Of a stretch of 64,000 nucleotides of DNA, positions 21,355 through 32,700 are shown in pieces. Position numbers and translations under genes: made by a program. A model generated the notes under the pieces. The model did not search any database, was not told where the DNA came from, and worked only from the letters and a program-made list of their open reading frames with translations. Position 1 is the first letter of the stretch, and every line of letters begins with the position of its first letter. The stretch is taken from contig JAUJYN010000021.1 in the NCBI GenBank assembly GCA_030737835.1, forward strand, positions 682,001 to 746,000. The letters are read 5' to 3'. The DNA comes from Acorus gramineus (Eukaryota; Streptophyta; Magnoliopsida; Acorales; Acoraceae).

Positions 21355-23511
21355 TGTTGTGCCTGTGTCATTTGGAGCGCTCTGTTTGGGTACATAATTT
21401 TTTTTTCTAAGTTATGTATTCCTGATTTGGTATTTGGATTTGATTTTGTTAAAATCCAAGATGATGAGGTTTAAATATGAGTTTACTATGAGATGTCCAG
21501 TTTTGAGTTAGCTATCGCACAGAAGTGGAATTAGATCAACTGGATTCTTGTAGTAAAAGTTATGGGTATTTTTCCAAGTATACCCCGGGGATGGAAATTC
21601 TGGCAGCAGCCCTGTTCCATGTTTAGCTCTAATTTCGGATTAGCTGGAGAGATTATCTGATCTTACCATGAACATGAAAGTTGTAGATAATCTTCTTAGC
21701 TTTCCATCGGTCTTGGAATCAAGCAATTCGGAGCTGTATCGGGGAAGTTATGGCTGTTCCAGTGAAGCTTGCACAGAATTTCTAGTCGAAGGGCGACTTA
21801 GTAATTCCCCCTTAAGATATTTTGATAAATATCTCTCTCTCTCTCTCTCTCCCCTCCCAAATCTTCCAACCAGCACATCTGGTCTCTCCTTCTCTCTTTT
21901 CTTTTGCCCCCCATGTGTTTGTGTTTTTGCCAAAGAGAAGGAGATGGTGGTGGAGGAAGTGGTGGTGGTGGATCTTGGTGTTGTTGTGTTGTTGTGTTTG
22001 TTCCCCTCTCTCTCAAGCTCCCTTTGCATGTCCTCCCCCCCCCCTGTTTTGCTGCCATGGAGGGCTGAGGAGGCCGAGGAGAGGTGGTGGTCCCGGTGGC
22101 GGCGTTTCGGTGCGCGAAGGGCCCCCGAACCTCCCCCTTTCGTTCCCCTTCCAAGGTGAGCTCCTCCCCTCATTTTCTTGGCTTAAGGGGTTGTGGGAAA
22201 GTCATGCATACTAGGTAGATGGGTTACGGTGTGTGTGAGGGGTTGGGGAGGGTTAAAATGAGGTTGGAATGGGCTGGGCGCTGGCGGGCGCAGTCGGGCG
22301 TGCAGTCGCGCGCGGGTCCGTGCGCGCGGGTGCAGGCGCGAGCGGGGGAGCGCGCGGGTGCGCGCAGGCGTGCGCGCGAGAGTGTGCGCGCGCGGGCAGG
22401 ACGCCTGGGCGCGGAGCTGGGGACCAGTGTGCGCGCGCGTGCGTGCGTGCGCGTGCTGGGGCGTGCGCGGGGTGCTGCGTGGGGGGCGGGCTGGGCTGGA
22501 CGCGCAGTGCGCGCGGGCGGGCGCGAGCCTGCGCGTGCGTGCGGCAGCGCGTCTGGGCGCGAGGACAGGTGCGCGGCAGTGCACAGAGGGTGCCGGTGTG
22601 TGTGCGTGCGTGCGCATTTGTGCGTGCGCGTGGGGCCATGCCTGTGGCTGCCCGAGGGTTCAGGTAGGTGTCGGGGCACTCGGACTCGCGTGCGTACGCG
22701 CGTGCTCGCATGCGTGCGAGCCCGTATGCATGCTTATCCGAGTTTTGGGTATTTCTAAGCATTTCTATGTATAAATTGTGTTGTTTCTCACCAGTTCGAT
22801 GCCCCTACCTTGCAGATCTCGTCGGATGGGATGCGCGAGGTCCCGGGTCGTAAGGTGAGTGGTTCGATTCCAATCCCCCCCCCCTCTCTAGGGATGCGCT
22901 CAACCCGCGTAGACGCGCGTCGCGCATCGATGGGGTCCCCTAGCTATTATATGTAGAAGCTATGCATGCACCCTTATGTGATCAATATGATGCTATGCAT
23001 GCCTCCCTAGACTTGTATGTTAGGGATGTGCACCCATACATCATGTATAGAGGCCTGTGCATGCCTGGACACCATGTCCTATACTTAAAGGCCTTGATCT
23101 ATGTATGCATGATCATTATGTAGTATCCATGCCACCCTAGACCTTGTATGTTAGGGATATGCACCCACACATGAGGTATAGAGGCCCGTACATGCCTGGA
23201 CACCATGTTCTGTACTTAAGAGCCTTAAACTATGCATGCATGATTATTATGTAGTATCCATGCCACCCTAGACCCTGTATGTTAAGGATACTTGCCCTTT
23301 ATGATATGTATAAAGGCCAATGCATCCTGTCACTATGTTTTCATGCTAGGAAAGCCTCGACCTATGCATGTTCCCATTTAGTTTAATTTGTTTAAAACAA
23401 GATGGGATTGTGAGATTATATTGTTATTAGCTGTGATTATATTGTTATGAGCAGACCTTAGAGAATATTATAACCTTGTTGTTATAATATATGCTTTCCC
23501 TGCATCTTAGT

Positions 23512-26500
23512 TGTTATATATGTGTCACTTTTAACCTGCTGGTAACCGTTGGAGCGTTCTGGCAGTTTTTCATTTTTTTCGGTTTTCGATCGGAACCGCT
23601 AATTTTTGGACTGTTAGCTATCGTCCTGAGTTAGAGGACTCCGATTGGAAATATAACTGCATATTTGGTGTCCTGGTGCCATTTTAAGCCTCTCACGAAA
23701 ACTTCATCGAATTCCGGTAACGTTCCAGAAATTTCACAGTTCCGGGGCGTATCTGGGTTTTTAAGTCGCACACTATATAAAGGTGGGATCTAATTTTCGG
23801 ATTACTATTCATCATCCCTACCAATTTCATTTTCTCTCTCCCCTCTCTCTTTTTCTCACTTTTGACCCCCCTAGAGCCCTCAAAGCTTAAAACCCGGTGC
23901 TTTCAAATCCCCTTTTCGGCGAGTTTCACCCCTCCGTCCGCCCTCTCTTCTCCTCTGTTTTGGCCCATTTCGGAGGTGGGAGTAGATCCGGGCGTTGGAA
24001 GCCCTTTGGGAAAGGTTTCGGTGAGCGGAGAGCAACCGGACTTCCCTTCTTCCCCTCGGTAAGCCTCTTTTCCCTCTTTTTCATGCTTAGATGTATGCTA
24101 GCAGGGTGGAAATAGGGTTGGGTGGAGGTTGGCGGCGGTGGGTGGCCGTCGGAGGGCTGTGGGAGGCGGTCGAAGGCTGTGGTGGTGGTCGGAGGTGGGT
24201 GGTAGAGGAGCTCGGGCTGGCAGGCTTGCAGCTCCGGCTGGCAGGCTGCTGTCTCGGGCAGGGCAGCAGCGCAGGGTGGTGCAGGCGCAGTGGCTGGCGC
24301 GGGCGCGCGCGCGTGCGCGGGGGCGTGCACGCGTGCGTGCGCTCGGGCGGTGCTGGGGGCCAGCAGGGCTGGGCGTGCGGGCACTCGGCTGGCGCTGGGG
24401 GCAAGCAGGGCTGGGCGTGCGCGCTGGGCAGGCTGGCAGGGCTAGCTCGGGTAGGTTGGGAGCAGGTACACCAGTTTGCTGGGTGCGCGAGGGCTTGCGC
24501 GCGGGTGCGCGCTCGGGGGTGCAGGGGGGAGGCGTGCGGAGCAGGCTGGCTGGGCTGTGCACGCTGGCAGGCCGGGTGAGCAGGATGGGTGCGCAGGCGA
24601 GCAGGGCAGGGGCGCTCGGGCATCAGGCGGGCAGTGCCCCGGGCGTGCAGGCGAACGGTGCTCGGGCCACTCAACGACGCGCGCAGCCAGGCAACGCGGG
24701 CAGCAGCGCGGGCAGGCTGGAAGGCGCGCTGGGCGCGTGCTGCCAGGCGCGCTGGGCGCGTGTTGCGCGGGCGTGCGCGTGGGCGCTGGGTGAGGGTCCC
24801 GGGTGCTGGGCGCAGAGCGCTGGGTCGCGGGTACCGGGTGCTGGCCGAGGGTGCTGGGCGCTGGGCGCTGGGCACCGCTGTGGGGCGTGCGCGGGGGGAG
24901 CTGGGCCGAGGCAGGCGTGCGCGCGGTGTGGGAGCTGGCGGTGCGCGCGTGGTGCGTGCGGGTAGAGGCAGGTGGTGTGCGCGGGGTGCGCGCGGGGCGA
25001 GGCGCTGCGCGCGGGGAGTGCGGGGTGCGTGAGCTGAGGCGCGACGGTGCGCCCGGGGGGTCGAGTGGCCGTGCGGGTGGTTGCCGGCCGTGCGGGTGGT
25101 AGCCGGAGTGCTCGGGCTAGCGTGCGTGCGGGTCGTATGCACGTTTGCCCGAGTGTTAGGTGTTTAGTTGTGGGTTTTGTATGTTTGGGTATTTTAGAGT
25201 ATTTATGTATTGTTCTCACCATATTGAATGTCTGTCTTGCAGATCTGGACGGACGGTCGCGCGACGACCCAGATACTGGTGAGTGGGACAATCCAACCCA
25301 GTAGAGAGGGGTCATACGCATTTGGGCGTATACCGACCTCTCCTGGGGCACCATGGATGAATATTAACCAGCAGTAATATGTAATCCATGCTTGCATGAT
25401 TTAATGTAGAATGCATGCTACCCTAGTCTTGTATGTTAGGGACTTGCACCCATAGGATAGGTGTAAGAGCCATGCACCATGCCCCTGTTTTCATGTTAGG
25501 AAACCTCGGCCTACGCATGCGTCCTACTAGTTTATTTATTAATTAAATGCTAGTGTATGTTAAATCGCATGCCTTAGATAATATTATAGGGAGGAGCCTT
25601 GCGAGGTCAACATTGAGACCCGTGTTAGGGTACTCCGTGTTCCTTGTTTGGTTGTCGGGATGTCCTGTATCGGGACCTCATGCTGCCCTCCCAAGGTTTC
25701 TAGTCCCAATAATATTATAAATAATGTTGTATGATTGGTATGTTTATTAGCATGTTAGTGAATATTATAGGGGAGGGGCCTTGCGAGGACAGCGGTGAGA
25801 CCCGGGTTAGGGTACTCCGTGTTCCTTGTTTGGTTGTCGGGGTATCCTATAACGGGAACTCACGCCGCCCTCCCGAGTTCTTTCCCCCAATGATATTACA
25901 ACCTTGCTTTTATTGTACTTATTTCCCCACATCGTGGTTATGCGCCCTGGAGGAACTCTGAAGAGTTCATGACATTTGAGTTGTAGAGATGTGTTGTCGG
26001 CGGATCCGAGTGGATCATATGCGTATGGATAGGCTGTTCTGTTTCCCTTCGTTGGATCCGGTAGAGACTGCCCCAGCGTTAGAAAGGCCGTCCCTTCCAA
26101 GGGTTCCCATCAGTAGGCGCCTCCTGATTTGGTTTCGGACTGGGCTGAAGTTGTGGGTGAAAACCAAGCGGCCTACGGAGTGGAGGAGAGACTATCGGTG
26201 GACCAAGGGTGACCAACAGCCTAGTCAGTCCCAAAATCCTATGTCACCCGTGGTAGGGTGAGGGTGAGGGTGTAGTGGGTTGGCGATGAGCGACCTACTG
26301 GATTTGTGAATGGATGATTATCAGTCCCAATAGCCTATGTCACCCATTGATGGGTGAGGGTGAGGGTGTGGTGGTTCGGCGAAGTACGAACCACTGGATT
26401 ATGTTGTTATGACTTAGAGGCTGGATAAATAATGGAATTGTGGTAAATATTGTCTGTGATGCATGGGTTGTGCTGTTCACTGAGCGTGTGGCTCACCCCT

Positions 26501-26921
26501 CGCATATGTTTTTCCCCAGTGGTCACTGAGCCTGAGCTAGAGCCGGAGCAGCAGTTGGAGCTTTCCGAGGGATTCCTTCAGTAGCGGAGCAGCGCCACAT
26601 TGCGCGACTGCCAGAGGTTATCAGCATCCCTTCTTGACTGTATGTATTTGATTTCCGTGCTTGGCACGTGTTTGTATATGTTCAGTTGTATTTGTGTATA
26701 TTGGCTCTCACAGGACAGATGATTGAGTATCGAGTCTGTAGAATGTTTATTTACAGATTCAGTCTTTTGCTTCCGCATTTGGTGTATATATCATGTCAGC
26801 CCCTTTGTTGCATGTGTGTCATTCTAGTTGTTTGTGTATGATATATTATTGACCTCCTGTGTAGATTCTGATATTATATACACTTGCCGCGTCCCGGGGA
26901 CGGCCGCCCTGGGGCGTGACA
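23512..26921 (+). repeat. A 5' LTR (3.41 kb)
   Basis: Contains TATA box TATATAAAG (23774-23782), donor-like CCTCG|GTAAGC (24058/24059), a GC-rich tract (24120-25130), acceptor CTTGCAG before 25243, a 36-base exon-2-like segment 25243-25278, donor TG|GTGAGT, a hairpin at 25304-25342, two tandem copies of the GTTAGGGTACTCCGTG block (about 25590-25710 and 25760-25890), hairpin GAACTCT/AGAGTTC (25953-25968), hairpin GTGGTTCG/CGAACCAC (26371-26394), acceptor TTTTTCCCCAG before 26520 and terminal GGGGCGTGACA. Confidence 0.93.
23774..23782 (+). promoter_or_regulatory. TATA box of A 5' LTR
   Basis: TATATAAAG lies about 260 bases into the LTR, with pyrimidine-rich sequence ~30-60 bases downstream. 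The 3' LTR has TATATAAGG at the same place (29995-30003). The conserved position supports it as the core promoter. Confidence 0.7.
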
Positions 26922-26927
26922 AAAAGT

Positions 26928-26940
26928 TGGTATCAGAGCC
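26928..26940 (+). promoter_or_regulatory. A primer-binding site (initiator Met tRNA)
   Basis: TGGTATCAGAGCC, six bases after the LTR terminus. The sequence is the same as in D, C and E. Confidence 0.93.
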
Positions 26941-27041
26941 TGGTCCTGTCAGAGCCAATAGTCCTCCTTTCGTAGAGATGAGTCCTAGGATTTCTATATG
27001 AGTATTCTGATCCTAGTGTCTGGTTTTCTTAGGGTGCTGAT

Positions 27042-28370
27042 ATGCCTCCTCGCAGAGGACGGCGCGGACGAGGTCCCTCTTGGTCTTTGGAGGTTTCCGG
27101 ACCTACCAGAGACGAGGATGCTACCGGAGAGCCCTTGACGCAGGAGCCTCCTGCTTGGGAGCGTGCTTTCGCTCGATTGGCTGATTTGGTGGAGACACAG
27201 ACGCGGATGTTGGCAGAGCAGGCTAGAGAGATTCAGGAGCTGAGGGCGACCCGCGAGGCAGTTCCGCAGGTCCCCTTGGTGGCAGATCCGCCTGTGGTAC
27301 CCGATGTACCCCCAGTTCCAGTGGCGATTCCGGCGGTAGGAGTCCAGGGTCCCCTACAGAGGGAGGAGGAGCTAGAGGCGGCAGCGCGAGTGCAGCAGAG
27401 CGGCCTCAACGCCTTTCTGAAGCTCCACCCTCCCGAGTTCCATGGGCAGTCGGCAGATCCCTTGCGCCAGAGCGTTGGTTGAGGGAGGTGGACACGATCT
27501 TCGCGGCCATGCTTTGCACTGATCGCCAGTGAGTCCCCCTGGCCACCTTTATGTTGAAAGGTAACGCCGCCGACTGGTGGGCTACCCGAGTGGTGGACAT
27601 CCCAGAGGGAGTGGAGCAGCTTTCTTGGGCGGGTTTCCGGAGGTATTTCTTGGAGGAGTACTTCCCGTTCTCGACGCGCCAGATCGTGATGCGGGAGTTT
27701 GAGCAGTTGACGCAGGGCTCCATGTCGGTTGCTGACTACTCTACGCGCTTTACGAGGCTGTCCAGATTCGCTCCAGCGTTGGTGATGGACGAGGAGTCGA
27801 GGTGCCGTCGATTCGAGCTCGGTCACCGCCCACGCTTTCACGAGGTACTCCGACTTAGTGTCTCGGGCGAAGACCGTCGAGAGAGACCTCGGGATCCAGG
27901 TGCGGGCTCCGACCCCTTCTTCAGATCAGGGTCCTTCCGGGAGTCGGGACCAGGGGCAGCGCAAGAGGAAGAGGCCCCGCTTCGATCAGTCAGCGGCTGC
28001 CTCTCCTCCAGCTGATGCGGTGCCAGTGTGGGATCCAGCACCCATTGCAGCAGTGCCCATCCAGTCCATGCAGCCGGAGAGGCGGCGCTGCTTCCATTGT
28101 CAGCGCATCGGGCATATCAGATACCATTGCCCTGATGCTGGCCGACCCCGAGTGCCACCTCAGCAGCCGCAGTTCTTGCAGCAGCAGCTTCCGCGCCAGC
28201 AGCAGCAGCAGCCTCAGCGTCAGCAGCAGCCTGTGCAGCCGACGAGGCGTGCCCCTGCTCCTCAGCCGCGGTTGGTCCAGGCAGAGTTGCAGCGCTTACG
28301 GCCGAGGAGGCGCAGCCTTCGGGTGTCATGGTTCGAGGTATCATCTTGTGTTCCCAGCTCTCTAGTATAA
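27042..28370 (+). pseudogene. A gag (capsid and zinc knuckle), frame-broken
   Basis: ATG at 27042 opens a basic N-terminus (MPPRRGRRGRG), a predicted coiled-coil-like stretch (FARLADLVETQTRMLAEQAREIQEL) and a Pro/Val linker. From about 27415 the retrotransposon gag capsid domain begins (FLKLHPPEFHG), and continues from 27485 in another frame with LREVDTIFAAM, a TGA at about 27531, then WWATRV, WAGFRRYFLEEYFP and YSTRFTRLSRFAP. From 27858 the first frame resumes with a CX2CX4HX4C zinc knuckle at 28089-28130 (CFHCQRIGHIRYHC) and a Gln-rich tail ending 28370. Two frame changes and one stop inactivate it. This would be the nucleic-acid-binding structural protein. Confidence 0.9.
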
Positions 28371-28439
28371 GGATAGGTGTGTGTGTAGTTGGTGGTTATT
28401 ATGCAAGTGTGTGGGGTATCTGGATGAGTGAGTGTCAAG

Positions 28440-29080
28440 AGTGGTTGTTTGGGTTAAGGAAGCCGGGTTATAGCCGTCCTGCAGAGAGTTCCCATCAGTA
28501 GGTACCACCGATGCAGTCGGAGGGGTACTGAATTTGGGAGTATGCTAGGTAGGGGCTACCCGGTAAGAGATTATTGAATGGTGCAACGAGCGTGGAATCG
28601 CTCTCCCCTTCGTCGGATCCGCGTAGTACAGCCCCGGCGTTAGACAGGCTCCCGGTCAGAGGACCAGGCGAGCTACGGAGCGGGGAGAGGCTACCGGTGG
28701 ACCAGGGGTAGAGAGCAGTCTAAGTCTCTCCCAAAGTCCCAAAATGTCTCCTTTTGGGAGTGAGGGTGTGGATGAGGCGAAGACGGGTCGCTCGTGACCC
28801 AAGTTCTGTTGGACCGTTCCCAATGATGTTGGGTCCGGTCTTGTGGTAGATGTTGAAGGACATCGTTGGGTGATCACCTAGAGGTAGGTGATCCGGAGGG
28901 GTTAGTGGTGTTCTTTAAATGATGTCTTCTTCCAGTGTTCCTTTCTGGATTAAGGGGCCTTGTGAGGTCGGCGTTGGAACCCGAGCTAGGGTACTTCGTG
29001 TTCCTTGTTTGGTTGTCGGGGTATCCTATATCGGGATTTCATGGTGCCCTCCCGAGGTTTCTTTTCCCAGGTAAGGGATG
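28440..29080 (+). repeat. LTR-homologous sequence within the A internal region
   Basis: Between gag and the RT fragment are LTR-type sequences. They include AGCCGTCCTGCAGAGAG and GGTACTGAATTTGGGAG, a GTGGAATCGCTCTCCCCTTCG block, CTAAGTCTCTCCCAAAGTCCC, and the GTTGTCGGGGTATCC block at about 28950-29070. They do not end in LTR termini, so they are not a nested LTR insertion. They appear to have been captured in an ancestor of the family. Confidence 0.75.
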
Positions 29081-29205
29081 CCATGGAAGCATCAGATAGA
29101 TGAGAGATCAAGTGCGAGTTTGGTTAGAGGTTAAGGCCTTTTGGGCTGAGTGGTTTCTGGTGAAGGCATATCTGTGGACCCGGGCAAGACGCTCGTCGCG
29201 TCAAA

Positions 29206-29445
29206 TTGGCGCCGACCGTCGAACCCCGCAAGGATTCGGAGCTTCCCGAGTTGGAGGGTTATTGCAGGAAGCTTGACGAGGGACTCTCGAAGATAGCTGT
29301 TCCTCTTAACCGCCTTACTCGGAAGGATGTCCGGTTCGAGTGGTCCCCTTCTTGCGAGGAGAGCTTCCTGGAGTTTTATCGGAGGCTCACCTCAGCGCCA
29401 ATTCTTACCTCTCCGTCTTGGAGTGGTGGGTTCGCAGTTGGGTAA
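29206..29445 (+). pseudogene. A RT thumb / RNase H boundary fragment
   Basis: An open frame (no ATG) encodes LEGYCRKLDEGLSKIAVPLN, LTRKDVRFEWSPSCEESF and LTSAPILTSPSWSGGF. This is the Ty3/gypsy connection between RT and RNase H (usual GYYRRFVEGFS.IA.PLT.LT.K...F.W...CE.SF..LK..L..AP.L). Upstream RT with the YVDD motif, the rest of RNase H and the integrase core are deleted. Sequence passes from the RNase H start straight to the integrase C-terminus at about 29448. Confidence 0.85.
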
Positions 29446-29447
29446 AG

Positions 29448-29675
29448 GTGTGTCCACGATCCTGCTCACGTCATCCCGTTCGAGCCGCTAGTCTCTGAGC
29501 CAGACAGTCATTCGTGGAGCAGTCGATTGAGATCATGGACCGCCGCGTGAGGAGGCTCTGCACCAAGACCGTCCAGTTGGTCGAGGTGCGATGGCAGCAC
29601 CGTTCCGGTGTCGAGGACACTTGGGAGCTCAAGGATGCCAGGTGTGACGCGTATTCGCATCTTTTCCCCTCCTAG
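29448..29675 (+). pseudogene. A integrase C-terminus and chromodomain
   Basis: VHDPAHVIPFEPLVSEPD is followed by a one-base shift and then SIEIMDRRVRRLCTKTVQLV, EVRWQHRSG and EDTWELKD, ending at TAG near 29675. The pattern (I.D..VR.LR.K....V.V.W ... E.TWE) is the C-terminal chromodomain of Tekay/Del-type chromoviruses, which directs integration to heterochromatin. It is the best-preserved chromodomain in the window. Confidence 0.8.
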
Positions 29676-29705
29676 ATGTTTTTGCATATTTTGAGGACAA
29701 AATTT

Positions 29706-29721
29706 CCTAAGGGGGGAAGAA
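29706..29721 (+). promoter_or_regulatory. A polypurine tract
   Basis: CTAAGGGGGGAAGAA abuts the 3' LTR start TGTTATATTTG at 29722. Confidence 0.92.
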
Positions 29722-32700
29722 TGTTATATTTGTGTCACTTTTAACTTGCTGGTAACCGTTGGAGCGTTCTGGCAGTTTTTCATTTTTTTTCGGTTTTCGA
29801 TCGGAACCGCTAATTTTTGGACTGTTAGCTATCGTCCTGAGTTAGAGGACTCCGATTGGAAATCTAACTGCATATTTGGTGTCCTGGTGCCATTTTAAGC
29901 CTCTCACAAAAATTTCATCGAATTCCGGTAACGTTCCTGAAATTTCACAGTTCCGGGGCGTATCTGGGTTTTTAAGTCGCACACTATATAAGGGTGGGAT
30001 CTAATTTTTGAAACACTATTCATCATCCCTACCAATTTCATTTTCTCTCTCCCCTCTCTCCTTTTCTCACTTTTGAGCCCCCTAGACCCCTCAAAGCTTA
30101 AAACCCAAAACCTAGGAAGTGTAGATCGGGTCCCGATCTACACCCCGGTGGTTTCAAATCTCGATTCCGGCGAGTTTCACCCCTCCGTCCGCCCTCTCTT
30201 CTCCTCTGTTTTGGCCCATTTCGGAGGTGGGAGTAGATCCGGGCGTTGGAAGCCCTTTGGGAAAGGTTTCGGTGCGCGGAGAGCAACCGGACTTCCCTTC
30301 TTCCCCTCGGTAAGCCTCTTTTCCTCTCTTTCTTGCTTAGATGTATGCTAGGAGGGTGGAAATGGGGTTGGGTGGAGGTTGGCGGCGGTGGGTGGCCGTC
30401 GGAGGGCTGTGGGAGGCGGTCGGAGGCTGTGGTGGTGGTCGAGGTGGGTGGTAGAGGAGCTCGGGCTGGCAGGCTTGCAGCTCGGGCTGGCAGGCTGCTG
30501 TCTCGGGCAGGGCAGCAACGCAGGGCGTGCACGCGTGCGTGCGCTCGGGCGGTGCTGGGGGCCAGCAGGGCTGGGCGTGCGGGCACTCGGCTGGCGCTGG
30601 GGGCCAGCAGGGCTGGGCGTGCGCGCTGGGCTGGCTGGCAGGGCTAGCTCGGGTAAGCTGGGAGCAGGTGCACCAGGTTGCCGGGCGCGCAAGGGCGTGC
30701 GTGCGGGTGCGCCCGCGGGCGTGCGCTCGGGGGGTGCAGGGAGGCGTGCGGAGCAGGCTGGCTGGGCTGTGTGCGCTGGCAGGCCGGGCGAGCAGGCTGG
30801 GCGCGCAGGCGAGCAGGGCAGGGGCGCTCGGGCATCAGGCGGGCAATGCCCCGGGCGTGCAGGCGAACGGTGCTCGGGCCACTCGACGACGCGCGCAGGC
30901 AGGCAACGCGGGCAGCAGCGCGGGCAGGCGTGTTGGGCGCGTGCTGCCAGGCGCGCTGGGCGCGTGTTGCGCGGGCGTGCGCGTGGGCGCTGGGTGAGGG
31001 TCCCGGGTGCTGGGCGCAGAGCGCTGGGCACTGGGTCGCGGGTACCGGGTGCTGGCCGAGGGTGCTGGGCGCTGGGCGCTGGGAACCGCTGTGGGGCGTG
31101 CACGCGGGGCGCTGGGCAGAGGCAGGCGTGCGCGCGGTGTGGGAGCTGGCGGTGCGCGCGTGGTGCGTGCGGGTAGAGGTAGGTGGTGCGCGCGGGGTGC
31201 GCGCGGGGCGAGGCGCTGCGCGCGGGGTGTGCGGGGTGCGTGGGCTGAGGCGCGGCGGTGCACCCGGGCGGTCGAGTGGCCGTGCGGGTGGTTGCCGGCC
31301 GTGCGGGTGGTAGCCGGAGTGCTCGGGCTAGCGTGCGTGCGGGTCGTATGCACGTTTGCTCGAGTGTTAGGTGTTTAGTTGTGGGTTTTGTATGTTTGGG
31401 TGTTTTCGAGTATTTATGTATTGTTCTCACCATATTGAATGTCTGTCTTGCAGATCTGGAAGGACGGTCGCGCGACGACCCAGATACTGGTGAGTGGGAC
31501 AATCCAACCCACTAGAGAGGGGTCATACGCATTCGGGCGTATACCGACCTCTCCTATGGCACCATGGATGAATATTAACCAGCAGTAATATGTAATCCAT
31601 GTTTGCATGATGTTAATGTAGAATGCATGCTACCCTAGTCTGTGTATGTTAGGGACTTGCACCCATAGGATAGGTGTAAGAGCCATGCACCATGCCCCCT
31701 GTTTTCATGTTAGGAAACCTCGGCCTACGCTTGCGTCCTACTAGTTTGTTTATTAATTTAAATGCTAGTGTATGTTAAATCGCATGCCTTAGATAATATT
31801 ATAGGGAGGAGCCTTGCGAGGTCAACATTGAGACCCGTGTTAGGGTACTCCGTGTTCCTTGTTTGGTTGTCGGGATGTCCTATATCGGGACCTCATGCTG
31901 CCCTCCCAAGGTTTCTAGTCCCAATAATATTATAAGTAATGTTGTATGATTGGTATGTTTATTAGCATGTTAGTGAATATTATAGGGGAGGGGCCTTGCG
32001 AGGACAGCGGTGAGACCCGGGTTAGGGTACTCCGTGTTCCTTGTTTGGTTGTCGGGGTATCCTATAACGGGAACTCACGCCGCCCTCCCAAGTTCTTTCC
32101 CCCAATGATATTACAACCTTGCTTTTATTGTACTTATTTCCCCGCATCGTGGTTATGCGCCCTGGAGGAACTCTGAAGAGTTCAAGACATTTGAGTTGTA
32201 GAGATGAGTTGTCGGCGGATCCGAGTGGATCATATGCGTATGGATAGGCTGTTCTGTCCCCTTCGTTGGATCCGGTAGAGACTGTCCCAGCGTTAGAAAG
32301 GTCGTCCCTTCCAAGGGTTCCCATCAGTAGGCGCCTCCTGATTTGGTTTCGGACTGGGCCGAAGTTGTGGGTGGAAACCAAGCGGCCTACGGAGTGGAGG
32401 AGAGACTATCGGTGGACAAAGGGTGACCAACAGCCTAGTCAGTCCCAAAATCCTATGTCACCCGTGGTAGGGTGAGGGTGTAGTGGGTTGGCGATGAGCG
32501 ACCTGCTGGATTTGTCTATGGGTGATTATCAGTCCCAATAGCCTATGTCACCCATTGATGGGTGAGGGTGAGGGTGTGGTGGTTCGGCGAAGTACGAACC
32601 ACTAGTTTATGTTATTATGACTTAGAGGCTGGATAAATAATGGAATTGTGGTAAATATTTGTCTGTGATGCATGGGTTGTGCTGTTCACTGAGCGTGTGG

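Noticed and set aside
24120..25130. Possible bacterial contamination because of high GC
   Set aside because: The GC-rich tracts are embedded in LTRs with perfect target duplications and recur in eight copies with the same flanks.
24087..25142. Long ORF (351 codons, minus strand) and similar ones at 30348-31502, 8918-9394, 22183-22774, 39863-40687 and 49231-49902
   Set aside because: All lie in the GC-rich tracts, are open in several frames on both strands, consist of Ala/Arg/Pro/His/Thr or Gly/Arg/Ala/Val low complexity, and change frame between LTR copies. They are composition artefacts.
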